DNA of 64,000 bases from Thalassospira sp. (GCF_030690045.1 NZ_JAUYHK010000011.1:496001-560000); one strand, 5' to 3'. Numbered from the stretch's first letter, positions 52,967 through 61,853 are shown. The notes: generated from the letters alone by a model not told the origin. Made by a program: numbers and translations.

Positions 52967-54349
52967 CTAATCCTCGCGGAAAGCACGCTCCATGCTCTGC
53001 GTGATCGGGTCCAAAAGATAATCAATTGCCGTCCGCGGGCGGTTAAGAACCAGAAGGTCGGCTGGCATCCCCGGCCGCATTGCAACATCAGGATGTTTTG
53101 CCAGTTCAACCGGATCAATCCGCGCCCGGACAATATAATAGGAATTGTCGCGCTGCTCATCGACGGTCTGATCGGCATCGACATAAATGATTTCAGCAGG
53201 CAGCGGCGAAAGCCGCCGGTGATTATAAGCCGTCAAACGCACGGTGGACTTTGCCCCGACATAAACTGCATCAATATCGCGGCGATTGATCATCGCCTCG
53301 ATCACCATCGGTTCATTTTCCGGAATAATATCCATCAAGGGTTCGGCCGGGCTGATCACCCCGCCCGGCGTCCTGATCTGGATATTACTGACAATACCGG
53401 CCTGCGGGGCACGTACATCAAGACGTTTAAGGACATCCTCGCTGGCGCGAATGCGCTGCGTTACGTCATTGATGGCAAGCTGGGCCTCCTGAATATTGGT
53501 GGCAATATCGCTTTGCCATTCCATTTCAATCGACGCCAGTTCGATTTCAGCAGCTGCCATTTGTTGTTCGGCGGCGGCGCGTTGCGCCCTGAATTCACCA
53601 ATGTCACCAACAAGGTCGCTCCAGTTATTTTCAACCTCCACCAACTGGGTGCGGGTGGCAAACCCCTTGGTCGCAAGGCTGCGAATACCTTCAAGTTGTT
53701 CGGCCACCATTTTTTCCTGACGGGTTCGCGCCGTAATCTGGGAATCAAGGGCCCGCGCCTCAGCAGCAAATTGTTCGATCTGTTTGGATTGCGCATTCTG
53801 CTTGGCATTATAAACTTCGCGACGCTTCATAAACAGGCGGCGTTCATCGGCCAGAACATCCATGGTGAATTCCTGATTGCCCCCCACCAATACAGCCGGA
53901 AAGGCAATTTCATCCAGTCCGTTCTGTTCGGCCCGCAACCGGGCAAGACGCGCCTGTTGCCCATGAAGTTCTCCGCGCAATTGTTCCAGTTCCGACTCAC
54001 GTCTGGTACCATCCAGCAACATCAAAGGCTGCCCGGTTTCAACCCGCTCGCCTTCTTCGACCAACAGGGCTTTCAGGATACCACCCTCATAATGATTGAC
54101 GACTTTTTTACGGGAATCGACAATCACCGACCCGGACGATACCGCAGCACTGTCAAGTTCGGCGGTAAAGCCCCACGCCAAAAAGCCGCCAAAACCAAAC
54201 AGAATAACCGAAATCCCGGCGATTAATGGCCCGCGCAAACTTTGCCGAGACGCCAGACGTTCCTCGGCCAGAACCCGGTGCCAGACCAGTTGCGGTTCAC
54301 CTGGCGGAATCATTTTTCCGGATTCATCCAGATTGATTACGCGACTCAT
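52967..54349 (-). CDS. Type I secretion membrane-fusion protein (HlyD/PrtE family)
   Basis: A 460-residue periplasmic adaptor. A short cytoplasmic N terminus is followed by one membrane segment (LIAGISVILFGFGGFLAWGF), a lipoyl-like start (VNHYEGGILKALLVEEGERVETGQPLMLLD, shown here in part), a long coiled coil rich in Q, E and A, and the beta-barrel end APQAGIVSNIQIRTPGGVISPAEPL. It links the inner-membrane exporter to an outer-membrane TolC, which is not encoded here. It overlaps the exporter gene by four bases. Confidence 0.92.
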   Translation of the reverse strand: MSRVINLDESGKMIPPGEPQLVWHRVLAEERLASRQSLRGPLIAGISVILFGFGGFLAWGFTAELDSAAVSSGSVIVDSRKKVVNHYEGGILKALLVEEGERVETGQPLMLLDGTRRESELEQLRGELHGQQARLARLRAEQNGLDEIAFPAVLVGGNQEFTMDVLADERRLFMKRREVYNAKQNAQSKQIEQFAAEARALDSQITARTRQEKMVAEQLEGIRSLATKGFATRTQLVEVENNWSDLVGDIGEFRAQRAAAEQQMAAAEIELASIEMEWQSDIATNIQEAQLAINDVTQRIRASEDVLKRLDVRAPQAGIVSNIQIRTPGGVISPAEPLMDIIPENEPMVIEAMINRRDIDAVYVGAKSTVRLTAYNHRRLSPLPAEIIYVDADQTVDEQRDNSYYIVRARIDPVELAKHPDVAMRPGMPADLLVLNRPRTAIDYLLDPITQSMERAFRED

Positions 54350-56130
54350 GCTGCACCTCCGGACATTTTACCTGCATCGGTCAAACGTTTCATATCCGCC
54401 TCGCTTTCGGCAATGTTGCGCACCACATCAGTCCGTTCGCCAAATTGCTTGATCCGTCCGTCCTGCAACACCAACAGCTTGTGTGCAAAGCGCATGATGC
54501 TTTGCCGGTGGGCAATCAGAACCACCATCGCCCCGTCATCGGCGGCACGGTTGACCGCCCGGATCAACGATGCCTCGCCCTCGGCATCCAGATTGGCATT
54601 AGGTTCATCCAGCACCAGAAACCGTGGCCAACCATAAAGAGCGCGCGCCAACGCAATGCGCTGTTTCTGGCCACCTGACAGGGTATGACGACTGCCGCCA
54701 ATCGGAGTGTCATAGCCCAACGGCAAACGGCCAATCATTTCATGCACACCGGCGGCGCGGGCCGCCTCGATCACCTGACGCGGATCACCAGCGCGCATAC
54801 GGGCGATATTGTCGCGGATCGTCCCGTTCAACAGCGACACCGATTGCGGCAAATAGCCAACCATGTCGCCAAACGATCCCCGTTCCCACAAATAGGTATT
54901 GTGACCGTTCAGAAACACGCCGCCCGCCGTCGGTTTAGCCGCCCCGACCAGAATACGCGACAAAGTGGATTTACCCGCCGCCGACGGCCCGACAACGCCA
55001 AGGATTTCCCCCGGATTCAATTCAAATGAAATGCCCTTCAGGACTGGCACATTCGATCCGGGAACAGCATAAACCAGGTTATCAACCACCAGCGCCCCTT
55101 CGGATCGTGGTGTCGGTTCAATTTCGCGTTCGGATTGGCGTTCTTCCAGAATACCGCGAATCCGGTTCCACGACGATAATGCCGCCACCCATCCGCGCCA
55201 GTCGCGCGTCACATTGTCAAATGGTAACAACAGCCGCCCCATGATCACGGTGCCACCAATCATCGCCCCCGGCGTTGTTTCCCCCCGAATCACCAGCCAC
55301 GCCCCCATCGCCAGCACGCCGACCTGCATGGCATAGCGGACCGAACGCGACAGGGAAAACATGCCCTTGCTGCGGGCATTGCCGATATCCAGAACATCAC
55401 TGGCATGTTGCTGTGCCGACCGCCACCGCATCGCAAGAGCCGGCATCATGCCCATCGCCTCAATCGCCTCGGCATGGGACACTGTCGCGCCGATTTCACC
55501 AATATTTTTCAGATTGGCGTCATTGGCTTCCTTGGTTACCCGCCGCACCAGCAAATCAGCCAGCAGGCTAAGCCCTATCAGAACGATTACCGCCACCGTT
55601 CCGGCCAGACCGTAATAGGGATGGAGGGCGAACATCACGCCAAGGAAAATCGGAGCCCACATTGCCTCCAACGGAGCCGCAACCGTATTGCCATTGATAA
55701 AACCGCGTATATCGCTCAGATCACGTAAAACCTGCGTACCCTGAACCGATCCTTTTTCAAGCGCCACACTCATCGCTGCCGAAATCGCAGGCAGGTTTAA
55801 CCGTCGCAATAACGATTTTGCCATCGCCTGAAAAGTGATGGCGCGAATAAAATCCAGAATGCCATACAGGATGATGGCCCCAAGAGCGATGACCAGCAAA
55901 AGAGAAAGCGTATCAAGGCTTTGACTGTTGATAACGCGATCATGCACCTGCAACATGAACAAGGGAACAGTCAGTTGCAGAACATTGATAAAACCGCTGA
56001 GGACACCGGCCCAGGTCAACCCCCGAATAAAGGTGAACCGGACTTCGCGGATCAATGTCGGGGCATCCAGAACAGTATTACCTGTGGAACCTACGGACGC
56101 ACTTGGCGCGCTTTTCCGGGGAAAATGCAT
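54346..56130 (-). CDS. Type I secretion ABC exporter (PrtD/RsaD family)
   Basis: A 594-residue exporter half-transporter. Residues about 30-340 form the membrane domain (SGFINVLQLTVPLFMLQVHDRVINSQS is the PrtD-type first part), and the ATPase follows: Walker A GPSAAGKST near residue 395, Q-loop LPQSVSLLNGTI, signature LSGGQKQRI, Walker B FLVLDEPNANLD. It lacks the N-terminal C39-like domain of HlyB, as PrtD exporters do. It is the first gene of the secretion pair. Confidence 0.93.
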   Translation of the reverse strand: MHFPRKSAPSASVGSTGNTVLDAPTLIREVRFTFIRGLTWAGVLSGFINVLQLTVPLFMLQVHDRVINSQSLDTLSLLLVIALGAIILYGILDFIRAITFQAMAKSLLRRLNLPAISAAMSVALEKGSVQGTQVLRDLSDIRGFINGNTVAAPLEAMWAPIFLGVMFALHPYYGLAGTVAVIVLIGLSLLADLLVRRVTKEANDANLKNIGEIGATVSHAEAIEAMGMMPALAMRWRSAQQHASDVLDIGNARSKGMFSLSRSVRYAMQVGVLAMGAWLVIRGETTPGAMIGGTVIMGRLLLPFDNVTRDWRGWVAALSSWNRIRGILEERQSEREIEPTPRSEGALVVDNLVYAVPGSNVPVLKGISFELNPGEILGVVGPSAAGKSTLSRILVGAAKPTAGGVFLNGHNTYLWERGSFGDMVGYLPQSVSLLNGTIRDNIARMRAGDPRQVIEAARAAGVHEMIGRLPLGYDTPIGGSRHTLSGGQKQRIALARALYGWPRFLVLDEPNANLDAEGEASLIRAVNRAADDGAMVVLIAHRQSIMRFAHKLLVLQDGRIKQFGERTDVVRNIAESEADMKRLTDAGKMSGGAA

Positions 56131-56458
56131 GCAATTTCATCCAATTTGAAAAAAGTCATAGTTTTTCCGTAATCTGCTCACATAATCGTGAAACTACGAG
56201 ACTGTAAAATAAACTCAAATATGTCGATCTAATGTTCTTGGTTAGACAAAATAAAAAATAAAATTTTGAAGTATATAAAATTACAAAACAAAACAAAAAT
56301 ACTTCAAAATTACGAGCAAATTTGCAGAAGGAGAATGGGTTGTTGGTAAAATTCATTTACGGTCAATGCCCTGTTATCCTTCTCATCATGAATGGCAAAT
56401 TTCCTGCACAGACAGGGAAGGCCACTCTCTTTTGGGACCAGATAACGGATCAAATGTC
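56131..56458. promoter_or_regulatory. AT-rich divergent control region with a 13-base inverted repeat
   Basis: These 328 bases between the exporter gene and the MarR-like gene hold no gene I can support; a frame from 56366 that would extend the regulator is not homologous. A perfect inverted repeat has arms AATTTTGAAGTAT (56262-56274) and ATACTTCAAAATT (56299-56311) with a 24-base AT-rich spacer. Promoters for both directions should lie here. Confidence 0.5.
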
Positions 56459-56959
56459 ATGACCGTAACGCATCTTGAACTCGCCAATACAGTCGAACGG
56501 ATCTACCGTCGGTTTTCCGACCTTTTGCGTGTGGATCTTATTCGACTCGGCAAAGACGATATCAGCCCCGCACAGGTGGCTTTACTGTTCACCATCGGAA
56601 ATGACGAACTTTCTGTCCGCGATCTTCTGGATCGCGGTCATTACATGGGGTCGAATGCATCCTATAACCTGAAGCAACTTGAAGAATCCGGTTATATCGA
56701 ACGCCATGTTCTTGCCCGTGACCGGCGGTCGGCAAAAATCAAACTGGCGGAAAAAGGTCATGATCTGTGTCGTTCCTTGCAGGAATTCCACAAGGAGTAC
56801 CATCAGGCCATGTCAAATGGCCGCGAATCAGAAGAGGAAATGGAAACTGCGCTTCGTACCCTCAGGCGTCTGGAGGAATTCTGGACCCTGACATTGCGCT
56901 ACGGCGGTATACCAATGCCGGAAACCGCAATGATGCAAGACACTCGCGACCGCCGATGA
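56459..56959 (+). CDS. MarR-like winged-helix regulator (LdtR-like)
   Basis: A 166-residue protein. LARTVERIYRRFSDLLRVDL-like first helix (here LANTVERIYRRF), ISPAQVALLFTIGNDELSVRDLLDRGHYMGSNASYNLKQLEE (spread over the winged helix) and YIERHVLARDRRSAKIKLAEKG form a MarR-type DNA-binding unit. It resembles the LdtR group that controls cell-envelope genes in alphaproteobacteria. The stop overlaps the ATG of the next glycosyltransferase gene (ATGA). The ATG at 56459 is chosen because homology starts there. Confidence 0.78.
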   Translation: MTVTHLELANTVERIYRRFSDLLRVDLIRLGKDDISPAQVALLFTIGNDELSVRDLLDRGHYMGSNASYNLKQLEESGYIERHVLARDRRSAKIKLAEKGHDLCRSLQEFHKEYHQAMSNGRESEEEMETALRTLRRLEEFWTLTLRYGGIPMPETAMMQDTRDRR

Positions 56960-58149
56960 AAATTGTCTTTGTCCATCGTCGTGGACCGGGACAATTTGTA
57001 CATCTAGCCTGCCATCTGGCGAATACCGGATGGCAGGTATCCTTTCTATGCGAAACGATGAATGTCAAATTGCCCGGCGTGCGCGTCTTGCGACACCGAA
57101 CGGCCCCGGTCCTGCCTGCAACGCAAATCCCGGAATATCACAGTGCGGTCGGCATGAACGCCGCAACCACGCTGGAAAACCTCGTCACACAGGAAGGCGC
57201 ACCGCATATCGTTTTTGGCCATATCGGCTGGGGCAGCATGATGTTTATCCGCGATGTCCTGCCGACAACGCCGTTGCTCGGATATTGCGAACATTATTAT
57301 CACGCCGAGGGCCGCGATGTCGGCTTTGCTACCGATGCAGCTATCCCCTTGTCAAAACGAACACATCTTCGGTTGCGCAATGCCGGGCAGCTTCTGACCC
57401 TTGATCAGCTTGATGCCGGGATCAGCCCGACCCGCTGGCAAAAATCGGCTTATCCTGCTGCCTATCAACCGCGCATTGGTGTTTGCCATGATGGTATTGA
57501 CGTACATCGCTGCCGCCCGGACGATACAGCACGGCTGCCCCTGCCCGATGGCCGGGTGTTGACACGCGAGACACCCGTAATCACCTATGTCGCTCGCGAT
57601 CTGGAACCTTATCGCGGTTTCCCGGAATTCATGCGCGCCGCCGCACTGGCCGCCACCCGGCACCCCGATATGTTGTTTGTCATTGCCGGGGGGGATGGTG
57701 TCAGTTACGGCACACCCGCCCCCGATGGTCGCCCGTGGCGCGAAGTCATGATGACGGAAACCGGTATCGATCCGGCACGGATCATTTTTCTGGGGCAAAT
57801 TCCGCATGATCAACTGGTCCGACTGTTCCAAATCAGCCGGGCGCATGTCTATCTGACATATCCGTTTGTGCTGTCATGGTCGGTTCTGGAGGCAATGGCA
57901 TGTGGCGCACTGGTGATCGGATCACAAACCCCCCCGGTCGAAGAGATCATCCGGTCTGGCAAAAACGGCCTTTTGACCGAGTTTGCCGATACCGAACATC
58001 TGACTGAACAGATGATTGAGGCCGTAGATATGCCTGACCGTTTTATCGACATCCGCAAGGCCGCCCGACGAACGATTGTTGAAAATTTTGCCCTCTCGCA
58101 TTGTCTGGACCGGCAAACCGCATTGCTGGAACGGCTGTGCAAAACCTAA
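56956..58149 (+). CDS. GT4-family glycosyltransferase coupled to a regulator gene
   Basis: A 397-residue GT-B enzyme. KIVFVHRRGPGQFVHLACHLA at the N terminus and GHIGWGSMMFIRDVLPTTPLLGYCEHYY match a GT4 group often seen near exopolysaccharide genes; the donor domain has VTYVARDLEPYRGFPEFMRA-like TYVARDLEPYRGF, FLGQIPHDQLVRLF and the EX7E region VLSWSVLEAMACGALVIGS. The ATG lies in the stop of the regulator gene. It converges with the Lrp gene, overlapping by four bases. The product is unknown. Confidence 0.83.
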   Translation: MKIVFVHRRGPGQFVHLACHLANTGWQVSFLCETMNVKLPGVRVLRHRTAPVLPATQIPEYHSAVGMNAATTLENLVTQEGAPHIVFGHIGWGSMMFIRDVLPTTPLLGYCEHYYHAEGRDVGFATDAAIPLSKRTHLRLRNAGQLLTLDQLDAGISPTRWQKSAYPAAYQPRIGVCHDGIDVHRCRPDDTARLPLPDGRVLTRETPVITYVARDLEPYRGFPEFMRAAALAATRHPDMLFVIAGGDGVSYGTPAPDGRPWREVMMTETGIDPARIIFLGQIPHDQLVRLFQISRAHVYLTYPFVLSWSVLEAMACGALVIGSQTPPVEEIIRSGKNGLLTEFADTEHLTEQMIEAVDMPDRFIDIRKAARRTIVENFALSHCLDRQTALLERLCKT

Positions 58150-58613
58150 ACCGGCAGGGCCGTTGTGAATTTTTCCTTTTCCAGCAGGATGTTGGATTTA
58201 ACACTGGCCACCATCGACAGGCCCAGCAAATCATGCATCAAAAACCCGGAAAATGATTTTAAATCCTGTGCCACTACCCGCAGGACATAATCAGCCTCGC
58301 CGGTTACTGCCCAGCATTCCAGAATTGCCGGATATCGGCCAATCGCCTCATTAAAGGCACGGGCAGGATTTTCACCATGTTTGTCCAGCGTGATATTGAC
58401 AAAGGCCATCACCCCGAACCCGGCCTTTTCCTCATCCAGCAAGGCGACATAACGATCAATCACGCCCAGGTCTTCCAGCCGCTTTAACCGGCGCTGGCAC
58501 TGGCTGGCGGACAGATTGATGGCCTCGGACAATTCAACATGGCTGATCCGGGCGTCACGTTGCATCACCCGTAAAATCCGGCGGTCTGTATCATCCAATC
58601 TGGCATCATGCAT
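58146..58613 (-). CDS. Lrp/AsnC-family transcriptional regulator
   Basis: A 155-residue regulator. The helix-turn-helix is DTDRRILRVMQRDARISHVELSEAINLSASQCQRRLKRLEDLGVI (in consecutive parts), followed by the RAM ligand domain with ECWAVTGEADYVLRVVAQDL. Such proteins sense amino acids. It is divergent from 4-hydroxyphenylpyruvate dioxygenase, so control of tyrosine or phenylalanine breakdown is likely. Its 3' end overlaps the convergent glycosyltransferase gene by four bases. Confidence 0.92.
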   Translation of the reverse strand: MHDARLDDTDRRILRVMQRDARISHVELSEAINLSASQCQRRLKRLEDLGVIDRYVALLDEEKAGFGVMAFVNITLDKHGENPARAFNEAIGRYPAILECWAVTGEADYVLRVVAQDLKSFSGFLMHDLLGLSMVASVKSNILLEKEKFTTALPV

Positions 58614-58686
58614 GATTCCATCCTGCTTTTAGATTATACGCATTTTTCCTGCATATATTACGTCATCCGGGGCCTAAAATGCAAAC

Positions 58687-58730
58687 TTTGCGCCCGCAAA
58701 CTGCGTTATGATTGCGATTGCAACCATAAC
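58687..58730. promoter_or_regulatory. Inverted repeats between the Lrp-type gene and hppD
   Basis: A long inverted repeat with 11-base arms, GTTATGATTGC (58705-58715) and GCAACCATAAC (58720-58730), 10 of 11 bases paired, spacer GATT. Just before it lies the perfect palindrome TTTGCG-CC-CGCAAA (58687-58700). They are midway between the two divergent genes and fit multi-site Lrp binding. Confidence 0.55.
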
Positions 58731-58792
58731 CGGACCACAACCGCCCCATCATCGCAAAGAGCAGGTTGTGGCCATCAGGACGGAGGAACATC

Positions 58793-59896
58793 ATGGGAAC
58801 GGCAATCAATCGCAGCAAAAACCACGATGATTTGTGGGAAAATCCAATGGGAACCGATGGTTTTGAATTTATCGAATATGCCTCACCCGAACCGCAAAAA
58901 CTGGCAGCATTGTTTGAATTGATGGGCTTTACCGCCATCGCCCGCCATCGACGTAAAAATGTGATGCTGTTTCGTCAGGGCGACATCAATTTCATTTTGA
59001 ATATGGAACCCGACAGTCAGGCCAGCAGCTTTGCCCGTGACCACGGCCCGTCGGTCAATGCGATGGCGTTTCGGGTGATTGATGCGCAACTGGCCTTTGC
59101 CCATGCCATCGAACGAGGTGCCGAACCGGTGCAGGCCGGGGCTGGGCCGATGGAACTGAACATTCCCGCCATTCGCGGCATTGGCGGGGCGTTAATTTAT
59201 CTGGTGGACCGTTATGGCGATACATCGATTTACGATGTCGATTTCACACCTTTGCCCGGCGTCAACCAACATCCCAAAGGGGCCGGTCTGACTGGGCTGG
59301 ATCATGTCACCCACAATGTCTTTTTCGGGAATATGAATAAATGGGCGGATTATTACAAAAATTTGTTCAATTTCCGCGAAATTCGTTATTTCGATATCGA
59401 AGGCAAGGTATCGGGCCTGAAATCACGCGCCATGACCAGCCCGTGCGGTGCCATTCGCATACCAATCAACGAAGAAGGTGCCAAAGACCGTAAAGGTCAG
59501 ATTCAGGAATATCTTGATGCCTATAAAGGCGAAGGCATACAGCATATCGCCTTGGGTAGCGATGATATTTTCGCAACCGTCGAAGCCCTGCGCAAACGCG
59601 GTATCGAATTTCTCAGCACACCCGATACCTATTACGAACTGATCGACAAACGTATCCCCGGCCATGGCGAAGATGTGGCACGGATGCAAAAAGACCAAAT
59701 TCTGATAGATGGCGCACCCGATGATCAGGGATTGCTGTTACAGATTTTCACCAAAACCTGCATCGGCCCGATTTTCTATGAAATCATCCAGCGAAAGGGC
59801 AATGACGGCTTTGGCGAGGGAAACTTCAAGGCATTGTTTGAAAGCATCGAACTGGATCAAATCCGGCGCGGCGTTCTGGACGGCAAGACCGCATAA
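58793..59896 (+). CDS. hppD: 4-hydroxyphenylpyruvate dioxygenase
   Basis: A 367-residue Fe(II) enzyme that turns 4-hydroxyphenylpyruvate into homogentisate in tyrosine breakdown. The iron ligands are the histidine of [13 protein letters not shown], the histidine of [12 protein letters not shown] and the glutamate of [21 protein letters not shown] near the C terminus. The length matches bacterial enzymes (about 360). The ATG at 58793 has GGAGG before it. The gene is divergent from an Lrp-family regulator. Homogentisate dioxygenase is not in this window. Confidence 0.94.
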   Translation: MGTAINRSKNHDDLWENPMGTDGFEFIEYASPEPQKLAALFELMGFTAIARHRRKNVMLFRQGDINFILNMEPDSQASSFARDHGPSVNAMAFRVIDAQLAFAHAIERGAEPVQAGAGPMELNIPAIRGIGGALIYLVDRYGDTSIYDVDFTPLPGVNQHPKGAGLTGLDHVTHNVFFGNMNKWADYYKNLFNFREIRYFDIEGKVSGLKSRAMTSPCGAIRIPINEEGAKDRKGQIQEYLDAYKGEGIQHIALGSDDIFATVEALRKRGIEFLSTPDTYYELIDKRIPGHGEDVARMQKDQILIDGAPDDQGLLLQIFTKTCIGPIFYEIIQRKGNDGFGEGNFKALFESIELDQIRRGVLDGKTA

Positions 59897-59897
59897 C

Positions 59898-59916
59898 AAG
59901 CCGGATCCGGCTTTTC
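59898..59916 (+). terminator. Palindromic terminator after hppD
   Basis: AAGCCGGATCCGGCTT (59898-59913) is a perfect 16-base palindrome right after the hppD stop, followed by TTCTTA. The stem is short and the T run modest. Confidence 0.5.
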
Positions 59917-59928
59917 TTACCACCTGCG

Positions 59929-60378
59929 CTAACCCTGACGGATCGGACGTTCGATAAAGTACCGGTCGCCCACACCATCCTGCGTTAAAGGCAATCGCTG
60001 AAACAGGGCCGCATCGCGAACGCCTTTCGCAGAACTGGCAAAAATCAGCCACAAAAACCCGGGTTCTTCAGCACGGGCCAAATCGGTTCGCGACGGAATT
60101 GCCGGGGCATCGGGATGGGAATGAAAACAGCCGACAATGCGTTCTCCCCATGTGCGCACCTCCCGATGCGTCGCCAGCAAGGTTGCGGGGTCGATCTCGA
60201 ACGCAGTGCCCGGGCTGGCGGCGATATTGACCGCCGCGACAAAACGCATAATGCAATCGGGTGTATCCTTCAACCCAATCAGCAAACCACAACATTCCTG
60301 CGGCCAGCAATCGGTGGCGATCCGACCCATTTCCACCATTAAACCGGCAGGAATATCGATAGGTTCGCCTTTCCCCAT
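59929..60378 (-). CDS. JAMM/Mov34-domain protein (putative metalloprotease)
   Basis: A 149-residue JAB/MPN protein. The JAMM zinc motif is complete: the glutamate in CWPQECCGLLIG and HSHPDAPAIPSRTDLARAEE near residue 80-100. Bacterial members cut sulfur-carrier fusions or ubiquitin-like proteins, or have unknown targets. I use the ATG at 60378, overlapping the stop of the upstream gene as TGATG; a GTG one codon before is possible. No ThiS/MoaD-like gene lies beside it. Confidence 0.85.
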   Translation of the reverse strand: MGKGEPIDIPAGLMVEMGRIATDCWPQECCGLLIGLKDTPDCIMRFVAAVNIAASPGTAFEIDPATLLATHREVRTWGERIVGCFHSHPDAPAIPSRTDLARAEEPGFLWLIFASSAKGVRDAALFQRLPLTQDGVGDRYFIERPIRQG

Positions 60379-60722
60379 CACGGCTGAACCAGCAGAATTT
60401 GCCCCAACATTCGACGATCCGGCAAGGAAACCACCACCAGACGCCCACCATCGGGCCCTTCTATGTGCAAATAAGCACGCGCGCTTTCAATCGTGAAGGA
60501 TTTCAGTTCTTCACCGCTAACAAGATCAATATTGATGGTGCCAAACGGCTCAACTGCTGCCGATATATCTTTCTGACCGGTAACCGGCACTGAAACTTCC
60601 GGCTGATTTGCCATCCCGGAAACAGTTTTGTTCTTTTCCTGTGTCAGGCCGTACGCTACCAAGGCGATGCCGATAACAATCAGCAAGCCCATAACTGCAA
60701 CCAGTGCTTTGACGACGCGCAT
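60378..60722 (-). CDS. Small membrane-anchored conserved protein, unknown
   Basis: A 114-residue protein with one N-terminal membrane segment (VVKALVAVMGLLIVIGIALVA) and a periplasmic part of about 75 residues with IESARAYLHIEGPDGGRLVVV. It resembles a conserved alphaproteobacterial family (DUF6476-like, from memory). The ATG at 60722 fits; a longer frame from 60860 would reach into rluD on the other strand. It is co-transcribed with the JAMM gene and only 26 bases separate it from divergent rluD. Confidence 0.7.
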   Translation of the reverse strand: MRVVKALVAVMGLLIVIGIALVAYGLTQEKNKTVSGMANQPEVSVPVTGQKDISAAVEPFGTINIDLVSGEELKSFTIESARAYLHIEGPDGGRLVVVSLPDRRMLGQILLVQP

Positions 60723-60748
60723 TATAAATCCGGACAAATGTTGAAACG

Positions 60749-61738
60749 ATGACCGATACCATATCATCCGACCTGCTTGTTTACACGATCCCATCGCATG
60801 AGGGCGGGCAGCGTCTGGACAAGGCACTGGCACAAGCCTGGCCCGATCAATCGCGTTCACGTCTCAAAAGTCTGATCGAGGCGGGTCATCTTGCTATCGG
60901 CGGGCGGACCTTAACCGACGTCTCCTATCGCGTCAAACCGGGTGACCGTGCAATCTTGCGCATTCCCCCGCCCGAACCCGCCGTACCCGAAGCAGAAAGC
61001 ATCACACTGGAAGTCCTGTATGAGGATAACGACCTGCTGGTGATCAACAAACCGGCCGGAATGGTTGTTCATCCCGCCGCCGGGAACCAGACCGGCACCC
61101 TTGTCAATGCGTTGCTGGCCCATTGCGGTGACAGCCTGTCAGGGATTGGCGGGGTCAAACGCCCCGGCATTGTCCATCGCCTGGACAAAGATACCAGCGG
61201 GGCGATGGTGGTGGCGAAAAACGACATCACCCATCGCGCCCTGTCCACCCTGTTTGCCGAAGACAAAGACAATATCGAACGCACCTATATCGCCGCCGTC
61301 TGGGGCCGTCCGACCCCGCTTACCGGTGAAATCGAAGGTGCTATTGGCCGTAGCCCGCGCAATCGCAAGAAAATGGCCGTGGTCGCCCATGGTGGCAAAT
61401 ATGCCCTGACCCGGTATAAAACAATCAAAAGCCGTGACGACTCCTTGGCATCATTGGTGGAATGTCGCCTTGCAACCGGGCGCACCCATCAGATCCGCGT
61501 GCATATGACCCATATCGGGCACTCACTTGTTTGTGATCCGGCTTATGGCAGTACCCGCTCTCTCAAGGGGCTGGATGACGAGGCCAAATCCGTCCTCAAT
61601 GCCTTCGGAAAACAGGCGCTACACGCGCAAACTCTTGGCTTTTTACACCCCATAACGGGTAACTTTATTTCACTGAGCGCCCCGATCCCTACCCCTCTTA
61701 TGGAAGTACTCAGGTCCCTAAACCTATACCAAAGGTGA
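60749..61738 (+). CDS. rluD: 23S rRNA pseudouridine synthase RluD
   Basis: A 329-residue enzyme that makes pseudouridines in helix 69 of 23S rRNA. An S4-type RNA-binding domain is at residues 15-85 (QRLDKALAQAWPDQSRSRLKSLIEAG) and the catalytic aspartate is in IVHRLDKDTSGAMVVAKND. GRTHQIRVHMTHIGHSLVCDPAY is the RluA-family motif III. The length matches RluD. It precedes rpoH, an arrangement known in many alphaproteobacteria. Confidence 0.92.
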   Translation: MTDTISSDLLVYTIPSHEGGQRLDKALAQAWPDQSRSRLKSLIEAGHLAIGGRTLTDVSYRVKPGDRAILRIPPPEPAVPEAESITLEVLYEDNDLLVINKPAGMVVHPAAGNQTGTLVNALLAHCGDSLSGIGGVKRPGIVHRLDKDTSGAMVVAKNDITHRALSTLFAEDKDNIERTYIAAVWGRPTPLTGEIEGAIGRSPRNRKKMAVVAHGGKYALTRYKTIKSRDDSLASLVECRLATGRTHQIRVHMTHIGHSLVCDPAYGSTRSLKGLDDEAKSVLNAFGKQALHAQTLGFLHPITGNFISLSAPIPTPLMEVLRSLNLYQR

Positions 61739-61768
61739 CAACAACTATCCTAATTTCGCAAAATCCTG

Positions 61769-61796
61769 TTGACGGGGCATAATACTCCCGTATAGG
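61769..61796 (+). promoter_or_regulatory. Sigma-70-type promoter of rpoH
   Basis: TTGACG (61769-61774) and TATAGG (61791-61796) with a 16-base spacer. The transcript would begin near 61803, so its 5' leader is about 50 bases and starts close to or within the hairpin described next. Confidence 0.6.
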
Positions 61797-61800
61797 ATTT

Positions 61801-61830
61801 TTCAAGTGCAGAAGGATATCAGCACTTGAA
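61801..61830 (+). promoter_or_regulatory. Leader inverted repeat in rpoH
   Basis: Perfect arms TTCAAGTGC (61801-61809) and GCACTTGAA (61822-61830) with a 12-base loop. It lies just before the ribosome binding site GGGAGG (61842-61847) of rpoH. It may act in the RNA as a temperature or translation control hairpin, or in DNA as an operator. Confidence 0.5.
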
Positions 61831-61853
61831 CGAAGCGAATTGGGAGGCTTCCG

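Noticed and set aside
53093..54226. Plus-strand frame of 377 codons opposite the membrane-fusion gene
   Set aside because: Antisense shadow of the HlyD-type gene; no ribosome site, unusual composition.
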